A DNA stretch of 64,000 nt from Nonomuraea zeae (GCF_005889725.1 NZ_VCKX01000027.1:1-64000), one strand, 5' to 3'; positions 17,460 through 26,848 are shown, counted from the first letter of the stretch. Translations and numbers: made by a program. Notes: a model not told the origin generated them from the letters alone.

Positions 17460-19990
17460 CGATCTTCCGTCGTGGGGGGAGTGGGCTCGGGTGATCCGTT
17501 CGGCCGGGTCTGTGAGGCGTCCTCACCGGTGCGGCGCTTGCGGGACTGCCTTTGGAAGGCGCCGATCGTGGCGCTGGATCGGCTGGGCTGGTCGCGTGCG
17601 GTCCAGTCCTCCTGGTCGCCGCGGTCGTCCGGGTCCGCGGGGACTTTGAGCTCGTCGGCCAGGCTGGCCTGGCGCACCCGCTGGGGCAGCGGCCGCCGGC
17701 CGGACGGCACCGGCGCGCCGGCCCGATCCGGCGACCCCGCGTCCGCGGCCCGACCTGGTGATCCCGCGTCCGCGGTGATGGAGGCCATCGCGCGTCCTCT
17801 GGCGCGGGTCGGCAACGTGCCGTCCCCTCCGGCCGGGCGGAGATCGCCGGCATCCGCCGGCGGCCGGGCGCGTACGGCGGCGGCCTCCTGCCGGACCTCC
17901 TCGGAGCGCGCGGCCCGCTCGGGCGCGGCGGCCGGCGGGCGGTCCACGACCAGCGACTCCGGCAGGAGCACGATGACCCGGGTGCCGCCGAAGGCCGACG
18001 AGCGCAGCTCGACCTGCAGGCCCAGGCTCGCCGACAGCCGGCCGACCACGTACAGGCCGAGGCGCACGTCGTCGGCGTGGGTCATCACATCCAGCTGCGG
18101 CGGCGCCTGCAGCAGGGCGTTGACGGCGGCGTACTCCTCGGGCTCCATGCCCAGGCCGCGGTCCTCGATCTCCACGGCGACGCCCCGGCTGACCGGTGCG
18201 GCCCGCACCTCGACAGGGGTCAGCGGCTTGGAGAAGGTGGTGGCGTTCTCCATCAGCTCCGCCAGGACGTGGATCAGCGGTCCCACCGCGCGCTCGGCCA
18301 TCCAGGGCTCGCCCTCGACGTCGATCGAGATCCGGCGGTAGTCCTGGACCTCGCTCTGCGCGGCGCGCAGGACGTCCAGCAGCCGCACCGGCTTGCGCCA
18401 GCGGCGCTGCGGCTGCCCGCCGCCGAGGATCACCAGGTTCTCCTCGTAGCGGCGCAGGCGGGCGGTGAGGTGGTCGAGGTCGAACAGCCCCTCCAGCACT
18501 TCGGGGTTCTCGTGCCTGCGCTCCAGCTCGTCCAGCTTCTTCAGCTGCAGGCCGATGAGGATCTGGGTCCGGCGCGCGATGCGCTGGAGCATGCGCTGGA
18601 AGCCGCGGTGCTGCTCGGCCTGCCGCACCGCGGTGAGGACGGCGCTGCGGCGGGCCAGGTTGAGTGCCTGCCCGAGCTCGCCGAGCTCGTCCCCGGTGGG
18701 CTGGATCATGCGGACCTCCGCGTCCGCGTCGACTTCCTCGCCGCGCTGCAGCCGGGCGACCACGTCGGGCAGCCGCTCCTGGAGCTCCTGGGCGTCCTGG
18801 CGCAGGCTCAGGATGCGCCGCCGCAGAACGGCGGTCAGACGCCAGCTCGTGAGGACCACCAGGGCCAGAGCGAGCAGGCCCACGATGGAGATGCTGAGGA
18901 AGACCGTGAAGATCATGTCGGCGTGGCCGTAGCCGATCGTGCGGACATGCTCGAACCGGAGGTTGAGCAGCTCGCGCAGCCGCGCGGTGACCGTCTCCGC
19001 CGAGGAGCGCCAGGCGGCGCCGTCGTCGCGGAGCCTGACCTGATCGCCCGTGGAGCCGGCCGCGGCGAGGGTCAGCCGGCCTTCCACCTCGGTCATGGTC
19101 CGCCACGCCTGGCTGTCGGTCAGCTTCGCGTACCGGGTCTCCTCGCCCTTGAGCGTGGGCAGCACCCGGGCGTGCATGAGGTGATTCCTGGCGCCGATGG
19201 CTTCGGTGGCGAGGCCGTACTCGGTCCTCGTCAGGCGCCGGTCCTCCCAGCCGTGGGCCAGGACGGCGTCCTCGCGGCCGACCATGTCGATGATCCAGAA
19301 AAGGTCGACCAAGGTCTGCGCCTCGGTGTTGAGCTGACCCTCGTCGGCGTTGCTGAGGGCGGTCAGCACGCCGAGGTCCGATTCGAGGAGGCCGCTGTAG
19401 TAGTCGAACGCCTGCTGGGCGCTGGACCAGCCCGCGTCCACCGCCCGGCGCTGCTGGTCGAGGAGGCCGAGGCCGCGTACGGTGCTGGAGACGGCATCGG
19501 CGAGCCCCTCCTGCGCGGCGGCGCCGGCCAGGGTGGTCAGGGGCCGGAAGGCGCTCACGGCCTTGTCGGTCGCCGCGCGCTGCCCGGCGAGCTTGTCGCG
19601 GGCGGCCTCCCCGGGTCCGGCCTGCACCTGCGCGGTGAGCCGGCGCTCCTGATCGAGGGCGAAGAACAGGCCGGCCGCGGGTCTGCCCACCGTCGTGGTG
19701 GCCAGCTCCATGTGGGCCTTCTCCGCCTGCCACTGCGTGAACAGCTGGTTCATGCCGGAGGCCAGCAGCGGGGTGAACGTCACGCTCGGAACGATCACGA
19801 CGATGAGCAGCACGGTGCGTAACCGCAGCCGGCGGGCGCCGGCGGGTCCCCGCGGCTCGTCGCTGACCGTCTCCTCGGGCTCGCTCTCGTCGTTCAGGGC
19901 CCTCGTCCGTCGTCGCCTGCCCCTGTCCCATCCAGCCACGTGCAGGACACTCCTCGCCGGTCGGTGAACCCCATGACGAAAGATCGCCAC
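17456..19990 (-). CDS. Conservon sensor histidine kinase with nitrate/nitrite-sensing-type domain (CvnA-like)
   Basis: An 844-residue membrane kinase heading the conservon. Hydrophobic segments near residues 57-79 and 360-385 bracket an extracellular helical NIT-type sensor domain. A HAMP-like stretch, a long coiled region (RRTQILIGLQLKKLDELERRH) and an HATPase domain follow. The N-box ELMENATTFS and G1 box EDRGLGMEPEEY are clear, and the end of the HATPase domain reads GLYVVGRLSASLG. About 170 C-terminal residues are Pro/Arg-rich and disordered. No receiver or response-regulator gene is adjacent, as is usual for conservons. The start is uncertain: GTG 19990 is the longest, and a shorter version beginning near the LNDESEPEE segment cannot be excluded. 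Confidence 0.88.
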   Translation of the reverse strand: MAIFRHGVHRPARSVLHVAGWDRGRRRRTRALNDESEPEETVSDEPRGPAGARRLRLRTVLLIVVIVPSVTFTPLLASGMNQLFTQWQAEKAHMELATTTVGRPAAGLFFALDQERRLTAQVQAGPGEAARDKLAGQRAATDKAVSAFRPLTTLAGAAAQEGLADAVSSTVRGLGLLDQQRRAVDAGWSSAQQAFDYYSGLLESDLGVLTALSNADEGQLNTEAQTLVDLFWIIDMVGREDAVLAHGWEDRRLTRTEYGLATEAIGARNHLMHARVLPTLKGEETRYAKLTDSQAWRTMTEVEGRLTLAAAGSTGDQVRLRDDGAAWRSSAETVTARLRELLNLRFEHVRTIGYGHADMIFTVFLSISIVGLLALALVVLTSWRLTAVLRRRILSLRQDAQELQERLPDVVARLQRGEEVDADAEVRMIQPTGDELGELGQALNLARRSAVLTAVRQAEQHRGFQRMLQRIARRTQILIGLQLKKLDELERRHENPEVLEGLFDLDHLTARLRRYEENLVILGGGQPQRRWRKPVRLLDVLRAAQSEVQDYRRISIDVEGEPWMAERAVGPLIHVLAELMENATTFSKPLTPVEVRAAPVSRGVAVEIEDRGLGMEPEEYAAVNALLQAPPQLDVMTHADDVRLGLYVVGRLSASLGLQVELRSSAFGGTRVIVLLPESLVVDRPPAAAPERAARSEEVRQEAAAVRARPPADAGDLRPAGGDGTLPTRARGRAMASITADAGSPGRAADAGSPDRAGAPVPSGRRPLPQRVRQASLADELKVPADPDDRGDQEDWTARDQPSRSSATIGAFQRQSRKRRTGEDASQTRPNGSPEPTPPTTEDR

Positions 19991-20169
19991 ACAGGCGATC
20001 GGTGCCCGATCGTAGCCATACGGCAGTTGCGCCGAAAGCCCCTGTTGCGCCGGTCCGGCTCGGCCCTGGCCGCTCCGGCCGGGCCGTCAGCGCGCTGAGC
20101 TGCAGCCCGTACGATTTCCCCGGGTTCGGGCGCTGCCCGGCAACCCGGAAAAGGTCGCCGGGGCCCTCG
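19991..20169. other. Spacer upstream of the conservon
   Basis: This holds the conservon promoter. On the minus strand TACGAT lies about 18 bases before the GTG, next to a short dyad GATCGG and CCGATC (19997-20011). The rest is GC-rich, with short stems near 20130-20160 that may end transcription near the GH2 stop codon. No gene is supported here. Confidence 0.4.
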
Positions 20170-21915
20170 TCACGCGATCGGCTCACCCGGTGGGTTCAGG
20201 CGCAGCAGGGCGTTCACCGCGCGGATGCGCTCCTCGGGGAGTTTGAGCACCTGGCGGTCGTAGGTGAGCAGGCCGTTCAGCTCGTCCTCGACGTCCGAGA
20301 GCTGGGTGTAGACGGTCGCGCTCAGGCCGGCCGCGATGGCCGGGGCGATCTCCTCGGCGTGCAGGCGGGCGAACGCCTCGCCGAGCGCGGCGGCGGTGTC
20401 GTAGCGGCGGTAGCCGAAGGCGGCGTCGCCGAAGGTGTGGCCGCCGACGCGCAGGCCGTACCCGCCGTACTCGGACAGGACCAGGACGCGGGCGTCGCGG
20501 CGGCGCGGGGCACGGAAGCGGCGGAAGTACACGTGCAGGCTCCTCATGTCGCCCGCGCCCTGGTCGTGCCATCCGCTGGCGTGGTCGACGCTCCTGGTCG
20601 GGTCGAACGCGGCCACCTCGGCGGCGATCCGCGCCGCGTCGAACTGCCCCCAGCCTTCGTTGAACGGCACCCAGACGGCGATGCTCACCACGTTGCGCAG
20701 GTGCTCGATGCTCTCGCGCAGCTCCGACTCGAAGTGCCGCCTGCCCTCGGCGTCGCCGCGTCCGAACCACCGGTGCAGCCGGTCGGGCAGCCGCAGCGGG
20801 ACGAGCGCGGGCGCGGTCACGACCAGCGGGTGGTGGCGGCCGCCGCCGTTGACGATGTCCTGCCAGACGATCATGCCGAGGCGGTCGCAGTGGTAGTACC
20901 AGCGCATGGGCTCGATCTTGATGTGCTTGCGCAGCATGGTGAAGCCGAGCCGCTTCATCGTGGCGATGTCGTACACCATCGCCTCGTCCGACGGCGGCGT
21001 GTACAGGCCGTCGGGCCAGTAGCCCTGGTCCAGGATGCCGGCGTGGAAGTAGGGGGCGCCGTTCAGCAGCAACCGGGGGACGCCGGACGCGTCCGCCCCC
21101 ACCGAGAAGGACCGCATGCCGAAGTACCCGTCCACCCGGTCCTCGCCGAGCCGCACGGTCACGTCGTACAGGAACGGGTCTTCCGGGCTCCACAACCGCG
21201 CGCCGGGGACGGGCAGGCGGGCCGGGCTGCCGGCCTGGACCGTGGCGGTGGCGACGATCTCACCGTCCGCGCGGATCTCGACGCCGGCCTCGCCGGCCCC
21301 GGAGGAGTGCACCGTGACCTCGACGCACGCGTCGCCGGGCAGCGGGGTCAGCGTCAGCCGGGCCACGTACGGCTCGGGCACGCACTCCAGCCACACCGTC
21401 TGCCAGATGCCCGACTGGGCGGTGTACCAGATGCCGCCGCGCCGGAGCTTCTGCTTGCCCCGCGCGTGCCACCCGGTGTCGGACGGGTCGCGCACCGCCA
21501 CGACCAGCTCGTTCTCGCCGTCGCGCAGGGCCTCGCCCAGGTCGCAGGTGAAGGGCAGGTAGCCGCCGGTGTGGGTGCCGACCTCGACCCCGTTGAGCAG
21601 CACCCGGCAGCTCTGGTCGACCGCGCCGAAATGCAGCAGCGGCCGGCCGGTCAGGAAGCCGGGCGGCGGGGTGAGCGTGCGCCGGTACCAGAGCGTCTCG
21701 CCGGGCTGGAGCTGCCGGTTCACACCGGACAAGGGTGACTCGGGGGAGAACGGCACGACGATCTCGCCATCGTAGGCGGCCGGCGCCTCGCCCGCCGTGA
21801 TGGCGTACTCCCAACGGCCGTTGAGGTTGAGATAGCTGTCGCGGACGAGCTGCGGCCGGGGGTACTCGGGCAGGACGGCGTCGGGGTCGAGGCTCGCGCC
21901 CCAGCGGGTCAGCAC
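20170..21915 (-). CDS. Glycoside hydrolase family 2 enzyme (beta-galactosidase/beta-glucuronidase type)
   Basis: A 581-residue cytoplasmic retaining glycosidase without a signal peptide. An N-terminal sugar-binding sandwich (LNGRWEYAIT to VWLECVPEPY), an immunoglobulin-like domain and a TIM barrel (from about residue 275) are in order. The acid/base Glu is E420 in PFNEGWGQ and the nucleophile is E482 in LSEYGGYG. At this size it lacks the extra C-terminal domains of LacZ and resembles the compact GH2 group. It overlaps the downstream-encoded MFS gene by seven bases; the transporter is transcribed first, so the pair probably imports and splits a glycoside. The aglycone and sugar are unknown. 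Confidence 0.88.
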   Translation of the reverse strand: MLTRWGASLDPDAVLPEYPRPQLVRDSYLNLNGRWEYAITAGEAPAAYDGEIVVPFSPESPLSGVNRQLQPGETLWYRRTLTPPPGFLTGRPLLHFGAVDQSCRVLLNGVEVGTHTGGYLPFTCDLGEALRDGENELVVAVRDPSDTGWHARGKQKLRRGGIWYTAQSGIWQTVWLECVPEPYVARLTLTPLPGDACVEVTVHSSGAGEAGVEIRADGEIVATATVQAGSPARLPVPGARLWSPEDPFLYDVTVRLGEDRVDGYFGMRSFSVGADASGVPRLLLNGAPYFHAGILDQGYWPDGLYTPPSDEAMVYDIATMKRLGFTMLRKHIKIEPMRWYYHCDRLGMIVWQDIVNGGGRHHPLVVTAPALVPLRLPDRLHRWFGRGDAEGRRHFESELRESIEHLRNVVSIAVWVPFNEGWGQFDAARIAAEVAAFDPTRSVDHASGWHDQGAGDMRSLHVYFRRFRAPRRRDARVLVLSEYGGYGLRVGGHTFGDAAFGYRRYDTAAALGEAFARLHAEEIAPAIAAGLSATVYTQLSDVEDELNGLLTYDRQVLKLPEERIRAVNALLRLNPPGEPIA

Positions 21916-23201
21916 GCGGCCTCCCTCCTCTTGAGCGCTCGTACGGGCACCGCGATCAGCAGCAGCACCGCCGCGGCCGCCAGGAAGATCGCCGGGGTGG
22001 GCACCTGCTTGAGCACGCCCAGCTCCTCGTAGTGCTCACCCGCGCCGCCGATCACCAGAGCCCCCAGGTACGGCCCGACCACCATGGGGACGAGGATCGC
22101 GAACACCATCCGCAGCCCCTGGACGTGCGCGGCCCGGTCCGGCGGCGAGTAGTCGCGGACCAGCGCCCCGATGGGGGCCAGCACGAGCATGAATCCGGAC
22201 ATCATCACCAGCCCGGCGACGATCACCGCCGTGGTGTCACGGACCACCCACATGAGCAGCAGCCCGATGGCGTACACCGCGATGGCGGGAGGCAGGAAAC
22301 GGATCTTGCCGATCCGGTCGACGAACCGCCCGCCTGACACGCTGACCAGGGAGGCGCCGGTCAGTACCACGGCCAGGACGAGCGCGTACGCCTCGATCCG
22401 CAGGTAGCGCTGGATGTAGATGATCAGGTACGGCAGGAACACCTGCGTGGAGATGCCCCAGATCGCCCATGCGGACAGGGCGAGATACAGGCGCGGGTTC
22501 GCGCGCATCACCGAAGGCCGTAACCCGTGGACGACCGAGCCGAGGTAACCGGCCTCCTGCCGGGTCAGGCCGGGCGTGTCGCGTACCAGGAACCAGGAGG
22601 CGATCCCGGCCGCCACGGTGACCGCGCCGACGATCAGGAAGAACAGCTGCCAGTCGCCGGCCCGGGTCAGCCCGTCCAGACCGCCGAAGACGGCCAGCAT
22701 CGACACCAGCGGCATGATCGCCAGCACCGACTCGACCCGTCCCCGGTTGTCCGGGCGGGTCACGTCGGTCACCCATGCCTGGAACGCCGCGTCGTTGGCC
22801 GAGGAGCCCAGGAACGACATCAGGCAGTCCAGGGCGATCACGATGGTCACCGCCACCAGCACCGCGCTCGCGGCGGGCGCGACGCCGGCCGGCGCGTCCA
22901 CGCTGACCAGCCCGAACGCGGCCGTGCAGAGCCCCCAGAGCACGTACCCGCCGGACACGAAGGCCCGGCGGCGGCCCAGCCGGTCCGACAGCGCCCCGAC
23001 CAGCAGGGTCGCCAGCGTCGCCGCCAGCGCGCTCAGGGCCACCATGGTGGCGATCGCGCCCGGATCGTCGGTGATCGTGTCGTAGACGAACACGTTGAGG
23101 TACATGTTCTCGATCGTCCAGGCGACCTGTCCGACGAAGCCCAGGAGGATCAGCGCCGTCCAGCGCCGTGAGCCTAAGGGGTGAGCCACTGCCGTTGTCA
23201 C
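21909..23201 (-). CDS. MFS transporter linked to the GH2 glycosidase
   Basis: A 430-residue major facilitator with about twelve hydrophobic segments. The loop between segments 2 and 3 reads GALSDRLGRRRAFVSGG, the classic MFS motif A, and the SLGSSANDAAFQAWVTDVTRPDNRG stretch resembles the sugar/cation symporter branch. The GTG start at 23201 follows a TAGGCT box by seven bases, suggesting a leaderless message. Operon partner of the GH2 gene, so it is probably an importer of a glycoside; an exporter role is less likely. Confidence 0.85.
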   Translation of the reverse strand: MTTAVAHPLGSRRWTALILLGFVGQVAWTIENMYLNVFVYDTITDDPGAIATMVALSALAATLATLLVGALSDRLGRRRAFVSGGYVLWGLCTAAFGLVSVDAPAGVAPAASAVLVAVTIVIALDCLMSFLGSSANDAAFQAWVTDVTRPDNRGRVESVLAIMPLVSMLAVFGGLDGLTRAGDWQLFFLIVGAVTVAAGIASWFLVRDTPGLTRQEAGYLGSVVHGLRPSVMRANPRLYLALSAWAIWGISTQVFLPYLIIYIQRYLRIEAYALVLAVVLTGASLVSVSGGRFVDRIGKIRFLPPAIAVYAIGLLLMWVVRDTTAVIVAGLVMMSGFMLVLAPIGALVRDYSPPDRAAHVQGLRMVFAILVPMVVGPYLGALVIGGAGEHYEELGVLKQVPTPAIFLAAAAVLLLIAVPVRALKRREAAC

Positions 23202-23208
23202 CCGCGCG

Positions 23209-23255
23209 AGCCTACAACGTGAGGATCACTCATAGTAAGTCCCGAATGTCCGGGA
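23209..23255 (-). promoter_or_regulatory. Promoter of the MFS-GH2 operon
   Basis: Seen on the minus strand: TAGGCT (23209-23214), then seven bases, then the GTG start. Just upstream lies a near-palindrome TGAGTGATCCTCA (23220-23232) that could be an operator, then a short stem CCCG/CGGG (23241-23254). No regulator gene is next to it, so the operator is a guess. Confidence 0.4.
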
Positions 23256-23315
23256 TGACCTGGCCGAACCGATGAAGCGGGCCTGCCGCCGGACGGGGAG
23301 GCGGGTCCCGGCTTC

Positions 23316-24191
23316 CTAGGCCGGCGTGCGCGAAGCGGTGACGGCCTCGTGGAGGACCGAGCGGACCGGGGTGGCGGCCCGCCCGAGCAGGCTCTCCAGG
23401 GTGGATCCGGTGGTGGCGAACTCGCCGCGCCGGGACGCGTGGAACATGCCGAGCAGCAGGCCGGCCCGGCTCTCCGGCATGCCGTGGGCGACCAGCCGGG
23501 CGGTCCATTCGTCGTCGTCGATGACGACGCGGTGGACGGTGCGCCCGGTGAGGTCGCTCAGCAGGCCGGCGACGTCCTTGAGGTCGAGGGCGTCCGGCGC
23601 GGTCAGCGGCGGGGTCGCGCCGTCGAACCGGCCCTCCTCGGCGAGGACGATCGCGGCCGCTTCGGCGAGGTCGGCGTGCGCGGTCCACGACACGGGCCCG
23701 TCGGCCGGCGCGCGCAGCTCACCGGTCTCGAATGCCTGGCCGAGCAGGTGCGGGACGGTGGCGGCGTAGAAGCCGTTGCGCAGCGCGGTGAACGGTGTGC
23801 CGGTCCCGCCCAGATACCGCTCGGTGGCGGCGTGGTCGGGCATGGGTGCGAAGAGCGAATCGGCGCCGGCGGCCTGGTGGCTGGTGTACAGGACGCGCCG
23901 CGCGCCGGCGTCGCGAGCGGCGTCGATCGCCGCCGTGTGCTGGGCGACCGCGTCCGCGCCGGTGTCGCCGGCCGAGACGATGAGCACCTGCGTGGCGCCC
24001 TCGAACGCCTCGGCGAGGGTGCCGGGGTCGGTGTAGTCGCCGCGGCGTACGCGCACGCCGCGGGCGGCGAGCCCGGCGGCCCGGCCGGTGTCGCGGACGC
24101 TGACGCCCACGCGGTCCGCAGGGACGCGCTGGAGCAGCTGCTGGACGATCCGGGAGCCGAGCTGCCCGGTGGCGCCGGTGATGATGATCAT
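23316..24191 (-). CDS. NmrA-like NAD(P)-binding reductase (QorB-type quinone reductase group)
   Basis: A 291-residue atypical short-chain dehydrogenase. The dinucleotide fold begins at once with ITGATGQLGSRIV (residues 4-16). VLYTSHQAAGADSLF and LRNGFYAATVPHLL match the NmrA/QorB family of NAD(P)H:quinone oxidoreductases and redox-sensing proteins. There is no YxxxK pair typical of classical SDRs. It diverges from a TetR gene over a palindrome-rich 90-base spacer, so it is probably the target of that repressor and might respond to quinones or electrophiles. Confidence 0.83.
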   Translation of the reverse strand: MIIITGATGQLGSRIVQQLLQRVPADRVGVSVRDTGRAAGLAARGVRVRRGDYTDPGTLAEAFEGATQVLIVSAGDTGADAVAQHTAAIDAARDAGARRVLYTSHQAAGADSLFAPMPDHAATERYLGGTGTPFTALRNGFYAATVPHLLGQAFETGELRAPADGPVSWTAHADLAEAAAIVLAEEGRFDGATPPLTAPDALDLKDVAGLLSDLTGRTVHRVVIDDDEWTARLVAHGMPESRAGLLLGMFHASRRGEFATTGSTLESLLGRAATPVRSVLHEAVTASRTPA

Positions 24192-24204
24192 GGTCTGCCG
24201 CCTT

Positions 24205-24280
24205 CTTTGTTATCGGTGGAACGGATTTCACGATATCACTGGAAACACCATTGATAACGCCGAGGCGTTATCGTTGGAAC
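24205..24280. promoter_or_regulatory. Multiple operator repeats between reductase and TetR genes
   Basis: Seen: TTATCGGTGGAAC (24210-24222) recurs as TTATCGTTGGAAC (24268-24280), ending at the base before the TetR ATG. Between them TATCACTGG and CCATTGATA (24234-24256) form an inverted repeat matching at eight of nine positions. GATAACGC and GCGTTATC (24253-24272) form a perfect 8-base inverted repeat around CGAG. Four related half-sites in 75 bases fit cooperative binding by the TetR protein to both promoters. Confidence 0.75.
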
Positions 24281-25000
24281 ATGGGGGACGCCAGACCCGA
24301 CGACGCCGGCAGGGGCGAGACGCGGGCGAATCTCGTGAAGGTGGCGGCGCGGCTCCTGCACGAGCAGGGGCCCGCCGCCGTCACCACCCGTGCCGTCGCC
24401 CAGGCGGCCGGTGTGCAGGCTCCGACGATCTACCGGTTGTTCGGGGACAAGGACGGGCTGCTCGACGCCGTCGCCGAGCACGTACTCGCCGCCTACGTGG
24501 CCGGGAAGGCGTCCGCTGCCGACGACGGCGACCCGGTGGCGGACCTGCGGGCCGGCTGGGACACGCACATCGGCTTCGGTCTCGCCAACGCGGCGCTGTT
24601 CGGCCTGCTCACCGACCCCGGACGCGGCGGCCGGTCACCGGCCACGGCCGCCGGGCTGGAGGTCCTGCGAGCCAGGGTGCATCGGGTCGCGGCGACCGGA
24701 CGGCTCCGCGTCACCGAGCGCCGTGCCGTCGAGCTCATCCACGCCGCCGGCACCGGCGTCGTGCTCACCCTGCTCGCCACCCCGCCCGAGGACCAGGATC
24801 CCGGCCTCGCGGACGCGATGTACGACGCGGTGATGCGGGCCGTCCTGATCGACGCGCCCCCGTCCGTGCCCGCGCCTGGGGATGACGGCACGACCGCGGC
24901 CGCCGTCGCCTTCCGTACCGTCGTCCCGAAGCTCCCCGCGCTCACCGACGCCGAGCGCGGGCTCATGTCCGAGTGGCTGGAACGGGCCACCGGCGGCTGA
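24281..25000 (+). CDS. TetR-family repressor, divergent from the NmrA-like reductase
   Basis: A 239-residue regulator. The N-terminal helix-turn-helix covers TRAVAQAAGVQAPTIYRLFGDKDGLLDAV (about residues 35-65), and the C-terminal ligand domain has no clear specific family. ATG 24281 follows directly on an operator repeat with only a weak GGA as ribosome site, so autorepression at the start codon is plausible. An in-frame upstream ATG at 24251 would include operator sequence and is less likely. It probably controls the reductase gene opposite. Confidence 0.87.
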   Translation: MGDARPDDAGRGETRANLVKVAARLLHEQGPAAVTTRAVAQAAGVQAPTIYRLFGDKDGLLDAVAEHVLAAYVAGKASAADDGDPVADLRAGWDTHIGFGLANAALFGLLTDPGRGGRSPATAAGLEVLRARVHRVAATGRLRVTERRAVELIHAAGTGVVLTLLATPPEDQDPGLADAMYDAVMRAVLIDAPPSVPAPGDDGTTAAAVAFRTVVPKLPALTDAERGLMSEWLERATGG

Positions 25001-25027
25001 CCGGGCGCGCGGCCCGGTGGTGCGAGG

Positions 25028-25660
25028 TCAGCGGCGTGGGGCGGCGAGGGGGAGGAGGACGTGGTCGACGATGGCGGCGACGTCGGCTTTGGTCACATGT
25101 CCCTTGTCCATCGACTCGGCCAGCACCATGCGCGGGCCGACCGACGCGACCAGCGGCGTGACGGAGGCGGGATCGGCCTCGCCCCGATCGGCGGCGGCGC
25201 GCAGGCAGCCGACCAGGATGTCCCTGTGCGGGATGAAGACCAGCTCGCGGATCGCGCCGGCCAGCTCCGGCGGGCGGCCCCGGCCGGTCATCAGCGGGAT
25301 GAGGGCTTGGCCGCGAGGCTCGTCGAGGACCTGCGCGAGCGCCTCCAGCAGGGCCAGGAGATCCCCGCGGAGCGTGCCGGTGTCGGGGGCGCAGGGGTCG
25401 CCGAAGCCCTCGACCGGATCGTTCAAGGCCGCCAGCAGCAGCTCGGAGGGGGTTGACCAGCGCCGGTAGAGGACCGACTTGCCGGTCTCCGCACGCGGGG
25501 CGAGCTTGTCGAAGGCCAGGGCGTCGAACCCGTCGCGAGCCAGCTCTTCGAAGGCGGCCCGGTAGATCGCCCGGTTGAGCGCCGTCCCCCGCCTGCGGGT
25601 GGCCTTCCCGGGGCGCGTGGCAGGCGCGTCGCCGGCCGGGGCGGTGGGACGTGTAACCAC
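25028..25660 (-). CDS. TetR-family repressor, divergent from amidohydrolase
   Basis: A 210-residue TetR protein: a basic N-terminal lead (RPGKATRRRGTAL), then a helix-turn-helix (FDKLAPRAETGKSVLYRRWSTPSELLLAAL), then a ligand-binding domain of the TetR_C type. GTG 25660 was preferred over an upstream start at 25738, which would read through the divergent promoter. A second GTT codon follows the start. It likely represses the neighbouring amidohydrolase gene. Confidence 0.85.
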   Translation of the reverse strand: MVTRPTAPAGDAPATRPGKATRRRGTALNRAIYRAAFEELARDGFDALAFDKLAPRAETGKSVLYRRWSTPSELLLAALNDPVEGFGDPCAPDTGTLRGDLLALLEALAQVLDEPRGQALIPLMTGRGRPPELAGAIRELVFIPHRDILVGCLRAAADRGEADPASVTPLVASVGPRMVLAESMDKGHVTKADVAAIVDHVLLPLAAPRR

Positions 25661-25765
25661 TCTCCGTTTATAGCCGACGCCGGCACGGGCCCGATCGCGG
25701 CCTCGGCACCCGGCGGATAGCATCCGAATAGAGGACAAATCTGTCTCTTAACGGAAGGATGCTTC
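25661..25765. promoter_or_regulatory. Divergent TetR/amidohydrolase promoter with dyad
   Basis: Seen: AGAGGACAAATCTGTCTCT (25730-25748) contains a perfect GACA/TGTC dyad around AATC, with AGAG and CTCT as flanks offset by one base. It lies 18 bases ahead of the amidohydrolase ATG, between a weak promoter and the GGAAGG ribosome site (25753-25758). A binding site for the divergent TetR is the natural reading. Confidence 0.5.
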
Positions 25766-26848
25766 ATGCCGACCACCTTCGCCCTGGTAGGCGCGCGCGT
25801 CTTCGACGGGCGGCAACTGACCGAACCGGCCACCGTCGTGGTCGAGGACGGGCTCATCGGGCAGGACGCGACGGGAGCCGAGCGCATCGATGTGCACGGC
25901 GCCGTCCTGCTTCCCGGCCTGATCGACGCGCACGTCCACGTCCACGGCCGGGAGAGCCTGGACGCGCTGGCCCGGCACGGCGTGACCACCGGCCTGGACA
26001 TGGCCGCCTGGCCCCCAGAGCTGCCGGCCTCGCTGCGCGGCGCGAAGGGCACCGCCGACCTCCAGAGCGCAGGCATCCCGGCCATCGGCCCCGACGGCCT
26101 CCACGCGCGCATGATCGTGACGACCCCGGAGGCCGTCCTCACCGACGCCGCCGATGCCGGGCGGTGGGTCGCGGACCGGGTCGCCGAGGGCTCGGAGTAC
26201 ATCAAGATCGTCATGGAGGCCCCGGGTGAGGGCGGCCTGGCGGCCGACGTCGCCGAGGCCGTGGTCGAGGCCGCCCACGCCCGCGGCAGGCAGGTCGTCG
26301 CGCACGCCGCCTCCGCCGGGGCGTACACGATGGCCGTCGACTGCGGCGCCGACCTCCTCACGCACTGCCCGATCGGGGCGCCGGCCGATCCCGCCGACGT
26401 GGCGCGCATCCGGGACGAGGGACGCGCGGTCATCCCGACGCTGGTCATGATGCGCGGGGTGGCGCGCTTCACCGGCAACCCCGAGGGGTTCGAGGGCAGC
26501 CTGGCGACCGTCCGCGCGCTGCACGCGGCCGGCGTGCCGATCCTGGCCGGGACCGACGCCAACGACGAGCCCGGCGCCCCGTTCCAGGTCCCGCACGGCC
26601 TGAGCCTGCACGAGGAGCTGCGGCTGCTGGTGGAGGCCGGCCTCAGCCCCGCGGCGGCGCTGCGCTCGGCCACCTCCCTGCCCGCACGCCACTTCTCGCT
26701 GACCGACCGGGGCGTCATCGCTCCCGGCAAGCGGGCCGACCTCGTCCTCGTCGGCGGAGACCCGCTGGCCGACATCACCGCGACCGGCAACATCCTGCGG
26801 GTGTGGTGCGCGGGCGTCGAGCACGAGGTGGCCACAGATTCGGTCTGA
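25766..26848 (+). CDS. Amidohydrolase-family metal-dependent hydrolase
   Basis: A 360-residue imidazolonepropionase/prolidase-like amidohydrolase. Ligand motifs run in order: DAHVHVHG near residue 53, the lysine of EYIKIVME as candidate carboxylated Lys, VVAHAASAGA, LTHCPIG and AGTDAN as the catalytic Asp. A C-terminal strand PGKRADLVLVGGDPL closes the small domain, as is usual. No signal peptide is present. It is probably a cytoplasmic hydrolase of a cyclic amide or aryl ester; substrate cannot be read from sequence. ATG 25766 has GGAAGG seven bases upstream and is divergent from a TetR gene that likely controls it. Confidence 0.85.
   Translation: MPTTFALVGARVFDGRQLTEPATVVVEDGLIGQDATGAERIDVHGAVLLPGLIDAHVHVHGRESLDALARHGVTTGLDMAAWPPELPASLRGAKGTADLQSAGIPAIGPDGLHARMIVTTPEAVLTDAADAGRWVADRVAEGSEYIKIVMEAPGEGGLAADVAEAVVEAAHARGRQVVAHAASAGAYTMAVDCGADLLTHCPIGAPADPADVARIRDEGRAVIPTLVMMRGVARFTGNPEGFEGSLATVRALHAAGVPILAGTDANDEPGAPFQVPHGLSLHEELRLLVEAGLSPAAALRSATSLPARHFSLTDRGVIAPGKRADLVLVGGDPLADITATGNILRVWCAGVEHEVATDSV

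Noticed and set aside
16050..19990. Two-component system with a missing response regulator
   Set aside because: The gene set kinase, Roadblock, DUF742 and small GTPase is the normal conservon arrangement and does not include a receiver protein.
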